Part shown: one piece after another, positions 37,731 through 51,522 of the stretch
Numbering within the stretch: position 1 is the stretch's first letter
How the letters are laid out: every line of letters starts with the position of its first letter
Assembly: GCA_947179155.2 (NCBI GenBank)
Contig: OX359284.1
Span: forward strand, 8,682,432 to 8,746,431
Source: Hedera helix
Lineage: Eukaryota; Streptophyta; Magnoliopsida; Apiales; Araliaceae
Direction of reading: 5' to 3'
DNA: 64,000 bases
Made by a program: the position numbers and the translations under genes
The notes under the pieces: model-generated
Told to the model about the DNA's origin: nothing
Databases searched by the model: none
What the model saw: only the letters and a program-made list of their open reading frames with translations

Positions 37731-38648
37731 CTGGCCTTGGATTGAAAAGAAAAGGAGCAGTGCAAACAAGAGGATATGTAACGTCACAAAATATTGAGGT
37801 CCATGGGGATAACACAACTAAAGAGTCACGACCTAATGTTAGAAGAAAAATAATGGCATCCATAACTCTTCCAAGTAGCCCAATAACTAGATCATAAGCT
37901 CGATGTCCTAAGGCTTCACCTATGCGTTTAACACAAAAAATACTTCAAATGATTATTTCTAAGACTAGATTGAAAGAAAAAAAATGAATTTGCACACATG
38001 AAGGCATGTTTTCTAATTGTTGTTATTATTTCACTTTCAGGGAGATCCAATTGAAGGTTACAAAGGCACACATCAGAAAAAATGAACAAACGAGTGGATA
38101 CAACCTGAAAATGAATCTGAATATGTAAGATAAAACTGTGATTTTGTTCTCTATTCTTAATACATTTCCTGCTTGTGTTCTTAATCTTGCACATTAGTTT
38201 TTATTATTGATGTTGATGCGTTAAATCTACAGTTTTGAATTTTAGATTATCTTTGATTTATTTGTATGTGTTTTTAATTTTACAGAACGAAATAAAAACA
38301 CTTAAGAATGAGTGTATCTATGAGATGGAAGGAGAATCTAAAAAATTTGACAGCAGTGATAAAAGGGAAATTATGACTTGAGTGCTGGGCAAGAAGGCAT
38401 GGAGATTGCTTTGATTCGGATTTGGTCCTCGAGCAGAAAATTCTTCATCTATCAAGAAATATAAAGCATTGACAGCAGAGTTGGAAGCATCTCGAGCCAA
38501 GGCTGAAGAACTGCAAGCAACTTTTTAGGACCAACATAAACGAATCAACAATCTTAAGAATATTACGAACAAGTTGGCTAGCAATCTAGAGTTCCTGCGA
38601 TTGATTCAAAGTAGCACCATCTCAGGGACAGAAATAGCAGACAAGTGA
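37731..38648 (+). pseudogene. CACTA (En/Spm, Ptta-type) transposase-associated ORF remnant
   Basis: Exon-like blocks: MTGLGLKRKGAVQTRGYVTS after a 'ttgttacaag' acceptor-like site at 37731; a short block after TTTCACTTTCAG at 38041 ending near 38125 before GTAAG; and a long block after TTTTACAG at about 38286. The last block reads VLGKKAWRLLRFGFGPRAEN, then a coiled coil KYKALTAELEASRAKAEELQ and the end TISGTEIADK. The 'VLG...G.GP' pattern before a coiled coil is that of plant Ptta/En/Spm transposase-family proteins. Several stops (for example near 37890, 38378, 38527) make it inactive. It lies left of a CACTA-type terminus at 39962. Confidence 0.65.
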
Positions 38649-39589
38649 ATCTAATGGAATGAAAGATAAGCTTTTGTGGTTTAATTTTCAATCTAAAATT
38701 TTCATCCTTATTGACCCCCTTTTTAGACAAGTTTTCAAGTTTTTGGATGAACATGTAATATTTAAGTACAACTAATTCGCTCTGACTTTGGACCTTAGTT
38801 TAAGAACTTTGATATATTGTATGGATTTGATGTTAACTCCCACTCTCTATTTCTCTGGATTATACCATAAAGTCTGTTTCTAGTTCATGTTCATATGAAT
38901 GACTCTAGATTTACTGCTTCTTAAAAGTGTTGTGTGGTTTAGTTGCGGACATGTTTTTTCAAGTGTTGAGTTCATTTGGGTAGTTTTATACTTGTATACG
39001 ATTTACTAGTCATATCATTTCTACAACAATAGGTGGCAAAAATGGTTTGAACTTTTTTTAAAAATATTTTATTTAATAAAATTTGCAGCTCTGCTAGCTA
39101 TATATCCCTGCTTGTAATTTTGTATAATATGGATCTTAGTTGTTGTTGTATCATAACTTAACCACTTATTTTCTTAATTGGCCTTAAACAAAATATAGTA
39201 TTACCTCCGTTCTATTTAAGTTTTGGTTTCTTATTCTCTTTTTGGGTGTGTTGAATTGAGACTGAGACATTTTAAAGGCAACATTTATATATATATACCA
39301 ATTGTGAATTTTGTTATTTATATTTTAATGAGATATTAAATTAATATTTTGTTAGTATAATAAGTTAACAATATAATAAAAGAATAAATTAAAAAGAATA
39401 ATTTGAAAATTCATTATAATTTAGTAGTTCATTTGTCATTCATAAGTTCAACTTCAGTAAAGGAATTTATCTCTCACTAAATTCATAAAAAAAAATCATA
39501 AATCATAATGAATCATAATCTGATTGGCACGAGGGACTTGGTATAATGAATCATAATATGCGAACGAATTAGCTACGAAATTTTGTAAC

Positions 39590-39962
39590 GAATTGGCAAC
39601 GAAATTTTGTAACAACCTATAAAATTCGTTACGAAAAATAAAAACTTTTCACAAACTGTAACGAATGAAAATTTTCGTTGTTAAACATACATTTTTGGCA
39701 ACGACAAAAATCATTACCCAATGTCCATCAAGATTTGGCAAAGAATTGGCAACGAAAAAAGTAAATAGGCAGGGATTTTTTTTCCCCGCCAACGCATTGG
39801 TAACGAAATTTTGCAATGACCTATGAAATTCGTTGCAAAAAATGAAAGCATTTCAAAATCTGCAATGAATGACAAATTTTGTTGCTAAATATACATTTTT
39901 AGTAACGATTTTATAAATCATTGGCCGAAAAATCGTTGCCAAATGTCTATTTTTTTGTCGTG
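39590..39962 (+). mobile_element. CACTA right end with subterminal repeats
   Basis: The plus strand ends CTATTTTTTTGTCGTG at 39962; its reverse, CACGACAAAAAAATAG, is a variant of the CACTACAAGAAAA-type CACTA terminus. Inside lie two copies of about 190 bp (from about 39597 and 39790) and many scattered AACGAATT/GGCAACGA words in both orientations, as expected for transposase-binding subterminal repeats. The left CACTA end was not found, so the element is probably truncated or rearranged. The 3 bases after the end are AGA. Confidence 0.78.
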
Positions 39963-40339
39963 AGATAATTAATTAAAGAAAAGTTCATGTATTAAAACAA
40001 AGGCAAACTACTTAATGTAGTAGCCCAATTGATTTTAATAAGGCAAGTCTAATTGGATTATGAGCTTTAATTAATAAACTTACTAATTTAAAGTCCATAA
40101 GAATTAATTTAGTAGTCCAAGGATTTAAGATAATGAGTAGTCCATATAATGAGTCCATGCGATAATTAAACTAGCTCAATGCTTATTTTAATTTCAAGTA
40201 TCATGAGTTAGTTAATGTTAACCCAACAAAATGAATTAATTGAGCTCAACCAAATTAAATGAATGAGCCCAATAGAATTAATTTCTAAGTTCAAATGTTC
40301 AAAGTGAAGCCCAATACAAGGTCAAAGTTGGTCATTATT

Positions 40340-40345
<6 letters not shown>

Positions 40346-40376
<31 letters not shown>
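40346..40376. repeat. (GT)n microsatellite
   Basis: About 15 GT units. The short ORF spanning it is an artefact. Confidence 0.95.
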
Positions 40377-40378
<2 letters not shown>

Positions 40379-40643
40379 AAGAAAAATAAATCAAAAATGG
40401 GTAAAGAAACGATGAAGTGGCTAGCCAAGAGGGGTGGTCCCACTAGGGGGTGGAGTGTTGGTTTTGTTATGGCTTGTAAATCTTTAATAAGGACAAGTTA
40501 TTCACTAACTTTCACTGACTCTAGTCCTTTGCGTAAGGAAATCCCTAAAATTGAGTTAATTTAAATTTTGAAGATAAGATGAGTTGGTGATATTGTAGAG
40601 ATATACAATGTATATGCATAAATTTTGGATGATAACTTTTGTC

Positions 40644-40651
40644 TATAAATA
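40644..40651 (+). promoter_or_regulatory. TATA box (TATAAATA) of LTR
   Basis: The context 'cttttgtctataaataagag' is followed by a GA-rich leader (40690-40730). It is consistent with the U3/R promoter of the plus-strand LTR. Confidence 0.5.
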
Positions 40652-41788
40652 AGAGACTTTATTAAGTGTTAGAGAGTTTGCTACATTTTACTAAGTTCGT
40701 AGAGAGAAAAGAAAGAGAGTGTTCTTGAGAGAATTTAGTAAGTGTTGAATGAAGGCTTAAGAGTTCGAAGTTCTAGAGAGGAGTTTTGGTAGATGTCATC
40801 AAGTTTCACAGCCTACTTTGAAAGAGAAAGAAAAAAAAAAGAGAATCAAAAACCCTAAGGTTTAAAAGTTCTCTACACCTTAGTCTTTTATTTCTATGAT
40901 TAATCATTATAGTACATGTCTTTGTCATAGTTGGTTGTGGGAGAAATTTATGTGTGATGGAGCTATGGTGAGCTCGAATGTATAAGGATTGAGATTTAAT
41001 GGTAAACATGTATATTTATGTGTTCATGTATGCTTAATTTATTTTTCATGGTCAAAATATATTTTCTATAGTCAATATGTTTTATATGGTCAAAATATAT
41101 TTTTAATTATTCAAAATCTATTTTGAGGCTCTATAATATATATGTAGATCCATAGTTATATATGTTCAACATGTGTATTAACAAGCTTTGTATGTAAATA
41201 AATGGAAGATAAGTACATATAAAGATTTACCGGTAAAACCCTAACTTTCTATATGCTATATAAATAGTTGTAGTTTGAAATATACAAGTTGGTTATTTGA
41301 TTTTTATAGCTACAATGTTAGATATATGAGTTATAAAGATAATCCAACTTGAATCTCTGAAAAATATGGAGAAATGTGCAAGTTATGATCTTTGTGGTAA
41401 AAATATGTCATTTTTAAAACCCTGATCGATCGATCCTAAATTTTGTGTCAAAAACGATTTCGTAAATGTGATCGATCAATGGAATATTGTAGCTCATTAA
41501 GTTACGAAGCTAATAAAACAAATTTGAAGTTATTTGGATGTGTATAGCATGTGTTTATTGAAAATTGAATCAAAGTAACTCAAGTGAAAAAAATTAAAAA
41601 AAAAATCAAAATAGGCTTCTACTAGTGGGCGCTGCAGCACCGACTCAGAATTTTATTTATTTATTTATTTATTTTCGGGTCGCGTCAGGCCAAAGACAAC
41701 GGGTTGGGTCGGATTTTTAAAAATGAAATGGGTCAAAAAATGTGAAATTATATAATATTAATATTGGGCTAAATTTGAATAATTAAAA

Positions 41789-42370
41789 TATTTTTAAATA
41801 GTTAATAATAGTAGTAAAGATATAAAATATTTTTAAATAGTTAATAATATTAGTAAAGATATAAAATATTATTAAATAATTAATAATATTAAAAATTGAA
41901 TAAAATATTATTACATAATTAATATTATTAAAAAATTGATAAAATATTATTTAATGAATAATAATATTATTAAATTAATAAAATATTATTAAATGATTAA
42001 TAATATTACTAAACGAAAAAAATATAATTAAATGATTCATAATATTAGAAAAGAATAAAATATTATTAAATGATTAATAATATTATAAAATGAATAAAAT
42101 TTTATTAAATGATTAATAATATTAAAAAATCAATAAATTATTATTAAATAGTGAATAATATTCATAAATGAATAAATATTATTAAATAATTAATAATATT
42201 ATAAAAGGGAATAAAATATTATTAAATAATTAATAATATTAGAAAATAAATTCAATATTATTATTTGATTAATAATATTAGATAAAGGTGAAAAGAATAT
42301 TAAATGATTAATATTGGTATTATGTGATTAAAATATTATTAAATGACGAAAATATTTCTAAGTGTTTAGT
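41789..42370. repeat. 39-bp AT-rich minisatellite, about 14 units
   Basis: The core unit is ATTATTAAATGATTAATAATATTA followed by a variable 'aaaaatgaataaaat'. Most units are 38-40 bases, and later ones degenerate. The core ATTATTAA...TTAATAAT is itself a palindrome, as in the hairpin array at 590-1175. It lies inside the plus-strand LTR. Confidence 0.88.
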
Positions 42371-43499
42371 GTATTATTAAATATTTAATTATTTTATTAA
42401 ACATTTGTAATGTTAGATGTATAAGGGTAATTATGTAAACCTAGATGTGATACTAATAAGAATATCAACTTTTTTAATTGTTAGGTTCTTTCAAATGAAA
42501 TTAAATTTGTGTTGGTTAACCTAGATTTGATTTTCCTTAAGTTTTAGTTCATGGTCCTTAGTGGTCACTCAGCAGTAAAGACTGGATCAATTCTTTTAAT
42601 TAAAACTTGATTCTCATTTTTTCACAATTATTATATTATTGAAACCTTAGAAATTATTTCTATTCAATCATGATATATCATTCTTGTATTTATTATTCTT
42701 AAACTTGCTGAGCAAACTAGTTGTTCACCTTTACTATATCATGAACTATTTTTCAGCTAAGCCCAAGTGTTTCAAGAAAGACAAGGGCAAGGAAAAAATC
42801 AAAGAGTATAATTACATGCTAGAAGTTTATTGTTTAATATTTATTTTGATGTTGTAAATTTTTTCTGAACCCTTAAGATATGTATTATTTCTGTTAAGGT
42901 TAGAAGACCTTAGGATTGTATTACCTTTTATGAGAAATATTTATGTATTATTCTGCTAAATTTAATGAATATTATGTACTTAGATGTTATTTATATACTG
43001 GATTGTGAGCACTAAACTCGAGGTTATGGAACCTGAATTTGCGGGCATCACAGAAGTTACTGGCATTTTAGGGGTTTTAGTGTGACATCCCAAATTTTTG
43101 CCAAGATTTCTAAAAAAGAAACTTAGTTAATTAAATAAATGTTAGGAGTTAAAACCTAGTTTGGAAGAACATAAAGTGTAAAAAATGGATTAATTTTTTT
43201 TATATGTTTAATCAATGTGTTAAAAATAACCAATGTGATTAAATTTGTATAGAGAGACTCTTGTGGTAAAAAAAAAAAAAAAAGGCCTCTATAGAGATTA
43301 AGTGGATCAATCATTAATTTAAGATACATTAGTGACTTAATAAATGATAAAATTATAATAAATATAATTTACTACGATTGAACGAAAATAGAACGAATTA
43401 AAGGTAAAGAACAAAAAAGTAGTACCTATGATAGGTAGTTAGAAAAGAATGGTTATAAGACACTGTGTTGTGTCTGAACGTGGTAGATTTAATGAATTC

Positions 43500-43501
<2 letters not shown>

Positions 43502-43541
<40 letters not shown>
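43502..43541. repeat. (TA)n microsatellite
   Basis: About 20 TA units near the start of the plus-strand LTR. Confidence 0.95.
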
Positions 43542-43544
<3 letters not shown>

Positions 43545-46500
43545 ATCTAATAAATAAAAAGAAAGGTAAGATAATGGAAGAATGTGTAAATTGAGCTTAG
43601 GTTATGAAAATTAATAACTAGCTTGTGAATGGGTCTTGAGAGGCTAGATTATGAGAAAGGCAAGGTGGAAAATCAAGAAGATTTTAATAAAGTACAGAAA
43701 GGTACGATATAATGTACAAAAATGATAAAACGGTTCAAGTTAATCTGTATATTTGGAATTAATTATGTAATAAGAATTATGAGATTTAAATTTCTAAAGT
43801 TGATTAATGAATTTACATTAATTGATTGAACTGAGCTGAGTATTTATAGGACGTATAAATACAAAAGATAATACTCCCAAAAATGAGTATAATGAGTTCA
43901 GAATACGAGTATGATATAAATTATCATATATGTATAAAACAAATGAACGTAATAACCTAAAAATCGTAAAATATCTAATATGAACATAAATGATAAACAA
44001 GGATGGATTTTGAGAATCCAATCAGGGTATGGTATGACACAATATATGTGTTATATGATTCTAAAAGAAATATATTTTCTTGAAAGATTGACGCGGGAAT
44101 CAATATACATGATTTGAGAACTTTTCTTTTTTATCAAAGGTTCATTTTTCGAGAAAACGTGTTTATAAAATATGTGAGCGTTTCTACTACTTGACTTGAC
44201 GGGAATTATAATGGTCTAAATGTGTAACCAGGAAGGTTCATATAGGGCTAGAAACGTAATTCTAGTTAAGGAAAGCAATTTAGTTGGTTTATGGTTAAAT
44301 AACTAACCAAACAAATTGAATGAAATTAAGTGAAAGTATTATAATCGGAAATGAATTAGCTAGTTAGTTGATCTAGTTAATTAATTTGGAGAAAGTTTAA
44401 TCCATATCAATGTGTAAGAACCACTCAATGTGGTGAAAGTAGCACAATCCAAGTGCGTATAAAATGAACCAATAGGAGAAGAATTAAAAACTTACCTAAA
44501 TTGAAAATTTATTTAAAAGAGAAAGTTTCCTTAAATGGAAACTTTCCATAAAAGGAAATTCTAAATATTTTGGCAAATGACCAAAATATCCTCGATAATT
44601 GAATTAATGACCTTTGTGTCCTAGGAGATGAAATGACTAAAATGTCCTTGACTAAATATAGAAAAAGACTAAAGTATCCTTGGTTGGTTAACTATGATTA
44701 TGTTAACTTAACCAACTTAAGTGTAATCTCTACATTAACTACCAAAGAGAGAGATGACCTCATTATTTGTGCAAGTTGGATGAAACACTAGAGAGAGAAA
44801 AAGGAAAGGAAGCCATGGAAGCTTTGGATGAAAAGCTTGGTTTTGTGAGCTAAAAGGCTTAGATGAACATGGAGCAAGGATTAAAATTGAAGACATCGTC
44901 ATGGTAAAGCTTCCTATGTAAGGAAGAGTATCATCCAATAAGGTTTAAAAAAATTCCTAACTTAAAACTTTGATTTATGTATGTTTGTGTATGTATTTAT
45001 GATTAAAGGCATAGTTTATGGAAGGTTATGTGTTTTCAGTTAGGAGTTCATGATGAAACCTTAAGTTATAGGGTTGAACATGAAGGTGTTTTGTATATTT
45101 ACATGTTTTATAGCATGTTAGATACTTTAATGTGTAAGAGGTATGATTTTGAAAGCTAAAACTAGATATGGTCATAATATGTTCAATAAACATATTTTGA
45201 AAGTAAATAAATTTTGAAAGATTCATATATGTGTATCATAAGTCTACAAAGTTGGTAAATCAACTCTTTAATAAGTTTATGAAAAATGAAGTCTAAGAAC
45301 TTGAAAATGATTTATATGAAAAACTATGTAAAGTGGATTAAAATCTAACTCAAATGTGATTTTTGACAATTTTAAAAGTTAAGTGGTAAAACTAGATGTG
45401 CTCACTTAGTTTTATGTAATTACACGTATCTACATTAGTTTTGTAGTCAATGAAAATGTGTTTTGGGTGATCAAAATCGATCGTTTTAAGTTAAAATGAT
45501 TTTTACAAAAAAAATAACACCATTTGAAAACCTAAATTATTTTTAAAGGCTTAGACAAGTTTTATATGATGTATGAATGCTTAATCAAGTGTTGGAATGA
45601 AGTCTAAAAGTGAATGACCAATAATCACTAGTTGACAAAAAAGGTTTTAAATGTGTCTAAACGTTATTTTACAAACTAATGCTTCAATGATTTTAAGAAA
45701 TCGTTTGAGTTAAGTTTTATTTTGTAAAATACTACATTGTAAGATCTAGCTATGGTTCAAATTTGAACATATTTGGATGTAAGATGAAGAAGTTAAAAAT
45801 CTAAAAAGTGACTGCAAAAATTAAGATTTCTGGATTCTACAGACTGCGTCGGGGCAGAGGTTTTTGTACTAAACACTGTGCCAAGGTGCAATTAACTAAG
45901 AACAATTTGCTGGGGAGGGGTGTCAGAACTCGCCGGGACGCAGTGTCCTGTACCCAAAAAAGTTTTTATGTTGTCCGAAAAGCTATGTTTTGAGTTAAGT
46001 TTTTATAATAGAGTTAAGTTATTATGTAAACATTAAATTGATAAAGATAGTCAATTTGGTAAGTGTTAAGGTATAGTTGGACAATGTAAGGTATAATGTA
46101 ACGTACCTAAATTTGAGTAAGAACATGTTTATGTTTGTGTAAAAGATCGATAATGTGTCGGGATGTGTTATTAACCTATGTAAGGTGTAACACGTTGAAA
46201 GTGAAAGGATTAAAGACTAGTGGTCTAGTGTTTATATTTTAAGTCTCGAATGAGATAAGTGAAAGCCTTATAACCATATATTATAATTTATAGATTGTGC
46301 AATGACAGATAGAGTTCGGATTAATTAACGAAATGGAAAATGCGAAGGACGTTTGATGAGCGTAAAGGTTGTGTACGGATATGGGTATAAGACAAGTTTT
46401 TCAAAATTTGTTGAAATGTAATAAATTGTTCTATGTGAACTAATTGGCAAACTATGTGTAGAATTTCAGTGTTATATGAAATCAACGTGGATGTGTTTTG

Positions 46501-46565
46501 AAATGTGCACTTTATGTAACTATGTGATTTTAACTGTTAAATGCAGTACATGAGATGTATGTTTG

Positions 46566-46570
46566 AAAAT
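46566..46570. repeat. Target-site duplication AAAAT (partner 50744-50748)
   Basis: Perfect 5-bp repeat flanking the solo LTR. Confidence 0.82.
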
Positions 46571-46883
46571 TGTAACGCCCCGTGATCTCGACACTCTTTA
46601 ATTCTATCTGATTATCTTTGGATAACATAATTATTAACTTTAATTCTATTTTTATAATCATAAAACATATTTACGGCGATCTCGTGCGTTAAACTTAACC
46701 TTTAATCCTTTAATACCTTTTTAATTGACCATAATTGTGGTCCATATTTTTTTTATTTATTTATTTTTATAAAAACTTTATCTTACATTCTTTATATGCC
46801 TCAGGATCGCAACTTTCATTTACCAATCATTAGAACTTAATTCAGATATTACTAAATTATGACCTAGTCTATTACTATTCACA

Positions 46884-46955
<72 letters not shown>

Positions 46956-49900
46956 ATGGTTTATATAACTTATAACTAAAATTTTGCCATGAACTAATCA
47001 TACATGGCCCTGTCTAAATATACCTGTTCTGTATCTGATCCTGTTCATATACTCCTGTACATATACATAACCTGATCCATGCATATTTACCATACATGCG
47101 AGTTCGAGTATATATCAGACTCAACTTACAAAAGTATTACAATCATATATCTCATTACATCCTTTACCTCAAATAGTACATACATGCTCATCTATCTCTA
47201 TGTATTTACAAAATCAACCCCCATTACCATTGTAGGTTTACATTTATCTGGCTTATTTTCACATTACACAAATACATATCACAAATTTCCTCATGCTGAT
47301 CTGTCTATTCACATTCTTTACCTTAGCTTTACCGGAACCTCCAGCCTTCTCATACTTTACCTGAAATGTTAGTTTATAGCAAGAGTGAGCATAAAGCTCA
47401 GCAAGTAATTCAGATAACACCTTTCATGCTCGCAGTTTATAATATGCGACATGCTCCTTTACTCTATCATATTATGCATGAATGCCACGTATTTCATCTA
47501 ACATTTATAACACATAGTTGCACACAGAGCACATTACAAATCCTTTATAATCATATAGTTCATCTAGAACAATTAGTACACTTTAGTCTGAAAAACTTGC
47601 ATGTTTGCATTTATTTTACTTAACCTTGACCGCCTCGCTTGGCCTTTCTATCATTTCTTGCCTTAGGTTGCTATTTTGAACCTTATCTGTCAACATTGCA
47701 TCTATATATCAGTATAGGTTCATAAAACTCAATATAACTTGTCAAACTTATCTCATAATTACACAACCATTCGTCTATAATCATTTCACATATGATGTAT
47801 TATACCTTATGTAGGTTAATAATACATCCTACCTCGTTCCCGACCTTTTACATAGCCTTTAACATGATTTGGGTTAGCTTTGGGCATGTTATATTATGTC
47901 ATTTATCATTTCATTATACCTAGACACCCTTTATATAACCCATTCTTAAACTATCTAGGCTTTACATAACTCATTCTTATCATTCTGTATCAAAATATCT
48001 CATTTAGGAAAATTTTGCTCTTTGTGAACAGTGCACTGCGCCCCCAGTGTTAGGCACAAAACATTACGCCCCGGCGCAGTGCTCTGGTTCAGGATTTCCT
48101 TATTTTTGTCCCTGTTTTGCTGATTTTTAACTCATTCATTAAACATCCAAATAAGAACAAGCTACATAGTATTTTATAAAAATTTCTCTTGCTCCATTTG
48201 GCTTCATTAAAATATAGAAAAACTAGCCCGTAGGAGGGCTGTTCAACTCAATTCCAATACTTAGAAAAATTTTCAGAACTTTGAAATCTTTCTTTTCTAA
48301 CTTTGTGATTTTTTGCCATAAGCTTTAAAACTCAATTCTAACGCTTGACATAGTTCACATAGGTCATATATAACATGTCTAGGCTATCAAAACCATAAAA
48401 CCTCGCACGAGGCGATATTTGTCCGTTAAAATTCATTTATGGTCGAATCGATCGTTCGACTTGCCATTTCGTTTAAATTTCAACCCGTTTATTCACAAAT
48501 CAACCCTAACATGTATATTTTCATAAAACTTAAGTGTTTAGCCTCATTTGACCTTCAATTACTTAAAATTGCCAAAAATCACCTAGAAGTTGGATTTTAT
48601 CAACTTGCCAACTTTTCATTTTCCAAGCTTAAACTCAACTCGACTTCTTAAACGCAACACGCCACATAGGCTACCACATACACATTTAACAACTTTCTAA
48701 GTCCACATAACATCTAACTACACATTCTAATGCACTTTACAGATTACAAATTGGTTTAATGACAATTTATAGCCGAATATTGTATTTTCTTCACAAAACA
48801 TGATCTTTCAACCTTTCATGAATCCTTTATGCTATCTAACACGAATTCTTACATGAATCAAACATGTTCATACTTCCCAATTCAGTTTTCATTACTTCTA
48901 GCCACATATAATACATATTATTCATGAATCATAGCTTAATATTACACTTTTCTTAAACAACCATGATTCTTAATCTTTAAAGCCTCTTGTAGACTATCTA
49001 ATCACAATATTTTTCATAAATCAATCATGTTCATCTTCTTTAACTAGGGTTTCATCTATTCTAACATCAATTAACACATGATCAAGCCTTAAATCATGCT
49101 TTCTAGCTTAAATTCATCCATAAATAGTGCACCATCTTGTTAACATCACTTTCAAGATTAGGGTTCCAACATAAATCACATACATAGCATGTGACTCACA
49201 TAATCTTTATCTCTAACCATGTATTTTTTGCATGGCTACACATATTCTTGGATTTAATCTCATAAACCTCAAATTTTAAGGATTAAACATGAGTATACCT
49301 TCTTATTGCCATTACTCTCTTTGCTAGAAAGCTTGGTAAGCTATGTTTCATCACTTTGATAACTTGTTCACCTCCTCTTGGACAGCTTTGCTTGAATTCT
49401 TTGGGGATTTCTTGAGCTTCATCCGGAACCTTAGCTTCCTCTTCCATTTATCTCATAAACTCTCACTTTGCTAGAAACCAAAATGAACTAAGATGGATAC
49501 TTGAAACATAGGCATACATACGTGATATATATAATCTCCAACAACTAACTATCCTTAGTTAATTAACTCATGCATGGTTAGGGGTAGTTAAGTCAATTCA
49601 CATCACAAAACAAGGATGATTTAGTCATTAAACCACCTTAGGACTCAAAAGTCATTTCCAAACTTGTCAAGGGTAGTATGGTCATTAGCCACGAAAATCT
49701 AGAAAATTAATTCCCATTTAATTCCTACATGCTCATTTTTCAACCAATTAAATTCCTTTTTGCTCCAAACTTGTCCCATTATTCTTGACTTTTATTGCAT
49801 CATCAAATACCTCATAATTGGCTTATCCCATAATACTTGTCACACTTCAAAACGTTAATTTCATCAATTAATAATAATAACTCATAACATTGGTCAATTT

Positions 49901-50743
49901 GCATAATATAAATTCTTAATTATCTACGAACCATTTTCGGTTCCTCATTCAATCCATTCTACTTTCCAACATCTCAATATAGTCAACTAGCTCACTTTTC
50001 CATAAACCGCTTCCTTGAGAAGCGAACCTCGACCGAATTACCAAAATTCATCGTCCTTTATCCTTTCAAACTCATATAATCATTTTACAGCTTTTAAGTC
50101 CCTTCACTTATTCACTTAATACACATATATGTCAATTGAATCATGATCGCATACAACTTTATTTGCACTCACTCTCGGGGTATTACCTTCCATTTCTTCA
50201 CATCATATAACTACATACCTCATTTCAATCAATAAAATTAATTTCTTCATAACTTCACAACTTTCACAAATCACTATCCATATTATTCCTTAAATTCGTA
50301 ATATACAAATTAGGTCAAATTGTTTCTTCTTCACTACACATACGGACTTAAGTTACACTAATTCTTTTCAAACAACCCTAATGTGGGTATTACCACAAAT
50401 CATTCATCATAAATCCGTTAAATTAACCATTATTCATTGAAATTCATATTTCTTAAAATTCCATTATCTGATACATCCCTTATATATATACAACTGATCC
50501 TTTCTATAATGCTTTCTCATTTCCATAATTTTCTAACTTAACTCATTTTCTATAGTCGACCACATAGGTCCTTGTTTAATATTTCAATCACACAGGTCTT
50601 TTTTAACACATTGGTCACATAATAATTCACATTAATCACTTATCATTATACTCTATCCTTCAAATCTAGGTTTTATCACATAACCTTTACTTAATTAATC
50701 ATAATCCTCATTCGGAATTCTTATAAAATCCTGGGGTGTCATA
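46571..50743 (-). mobile_element. Antisense solo LTR, about 4.2 kb, with 5'-TA terminus
   Basis: On the plus strand it begins TGTAACGCCCCGTGATCTCG and ends CCTGGGGTGTCATA (element sense TATGACACCCC...GTTACA). Perfect AAAAT repeats flank it. Shared landmarks: hairpin box near 47385, 'aaccttatctgtcaacattgc' near 47681, GC-rich block at 48020-48080, 'cccgtaggagggctgtt' near 48226, 'cgcttccttgagaagcg' near 50008. The TA terminus and the CCCCAGGATTT opening are the same as in the solo LTR at 20932, so these two form a subfamily. It is nested in a plus-strand LTR of the same broad family. Confidence 0.92.
46887..46952. repeat. (TA)n microsatellite
   Basis: About 33 TA units at a position like that of the (TA)n at 9786 in the related solo LTR. 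Confidence 0.96.
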
Positions 50744-50748
50744 AAAAT

Positions 50749-51522
50749 GCACAGCATAATAGATATGATGCATGGATAAAATGCACAGTATGAAAGGTAT
50801 GACGCATGTATATAAACTGCGAGCATGAAAGGTGTTAAATGTTAAACTTATTGAGCCTTCGTGCTCATTCTTGCTTTAAACTGATATTTTCAGCTAAGTA
50901 CGAGAAGGTCGGAGGTTCCAGTAAAGCTAAAGGGTAAGGAATGATATTTGTATAACGGCGCATAAAGGAATTTTTTTATATTAAGTTATTCAACATTACA
51001 AGTCAGTAGATGAATGTAAACCTACAAAGGTATAAGTTGTATAAAGTTTTTGTTTAATATTAAACGATGTCGTTATTAATGAGATGTATGATTTTATAAA
51101 TCCATGAAGATAGCTATGTATGTAAGTTTTAATTATAGAAACTTATAATGGGATACAATTAACGTATCAACGTAAGTCTAGTGTTGTATGTATCAAACTC
51201 GATTTAATGGAATAGATATGTGTAAGCAAATAAAGGTATAGATAGTTATGAATGGTGATTATATTCACATGTGGTACTAGATTAAATCATAAGCTATATG
51301 ATTCTAAACTGTAATAGACTAGGTCATGATATATGTATTTATGATCTGAGTTCTAATGATAAGAATGTGAAAATTGCGATTCTGAGACAGGTTATGGTTG
51401 TAAGATTTATAAACTGGTTTAAGAACTGTATTATAATTGTATGTTATGGTTTTAAGGAAAAATGTTATGTTTTAATGTGCAAGGTCGTCTATAGTCAGTA
51501 CATGAATTCTTGGGCCGTTACA
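50749..51522 (+). mobile_element. Plus-strand LTR of the solo-LTR family, remaining part
   Basis: It continues from 46570. It has 'cttattgagccttcgtgctcattcttgc', then 'gatattttcagctaagtacgagaagg' and 'ggttccagtaaagctaaagg', the sense versions of boxes in the solo LTRs. It ends GGGCCGTTACA at 51522, matching the GTTACA end of the solo LTRs. Confidence 0.82.

Larger units (their letters stand above)
39963..43052 (+). mobile_element. Plus-strand family-C-like LTR, right terminus at 43052
   Basis: It ends GAACCTGAATTTGCGGGCATCACA, the sense version of the antisense LTR ends at 20284 and 56876. No PBS follows ('gaagttactgg'), so it is a 3' LTR or a solo LTR. It includes a TATA box (40644), a GA-rich leader, a GC-rich block with 'ggcgctgcagcaccg' near 41628, a 39-bp minisatellite, and 'ttgctgagcaaactag' with 'tttttcagctaag' near 42711-42760. 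The start is not identifiable; repeated 'agcccaat' words (40021-40320) suggest U3. Confidence 0.7.
43081..46570 (+). mobile_element. Plus-strand LTR of the solo-LTR family, first part
   Basis: It starts TGTGACATCCCAAATTTTTG, the sense version of the end of the solo LTR at 9634-13817, with 'ggagttaaaacctag' near 43145. It has the GC-rich block in sense orientation near 45840-45960 ('ctgcgtcggggcagag', 'actgtgccaaggtgca'). An antisense solo LTR interrupts it at 46571, and it resumes at 50749. The five bases before it are TTTAG, against ATTAA after 51522 (3/5 match), so the duplication is not convincing. Confidence 0.8.
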
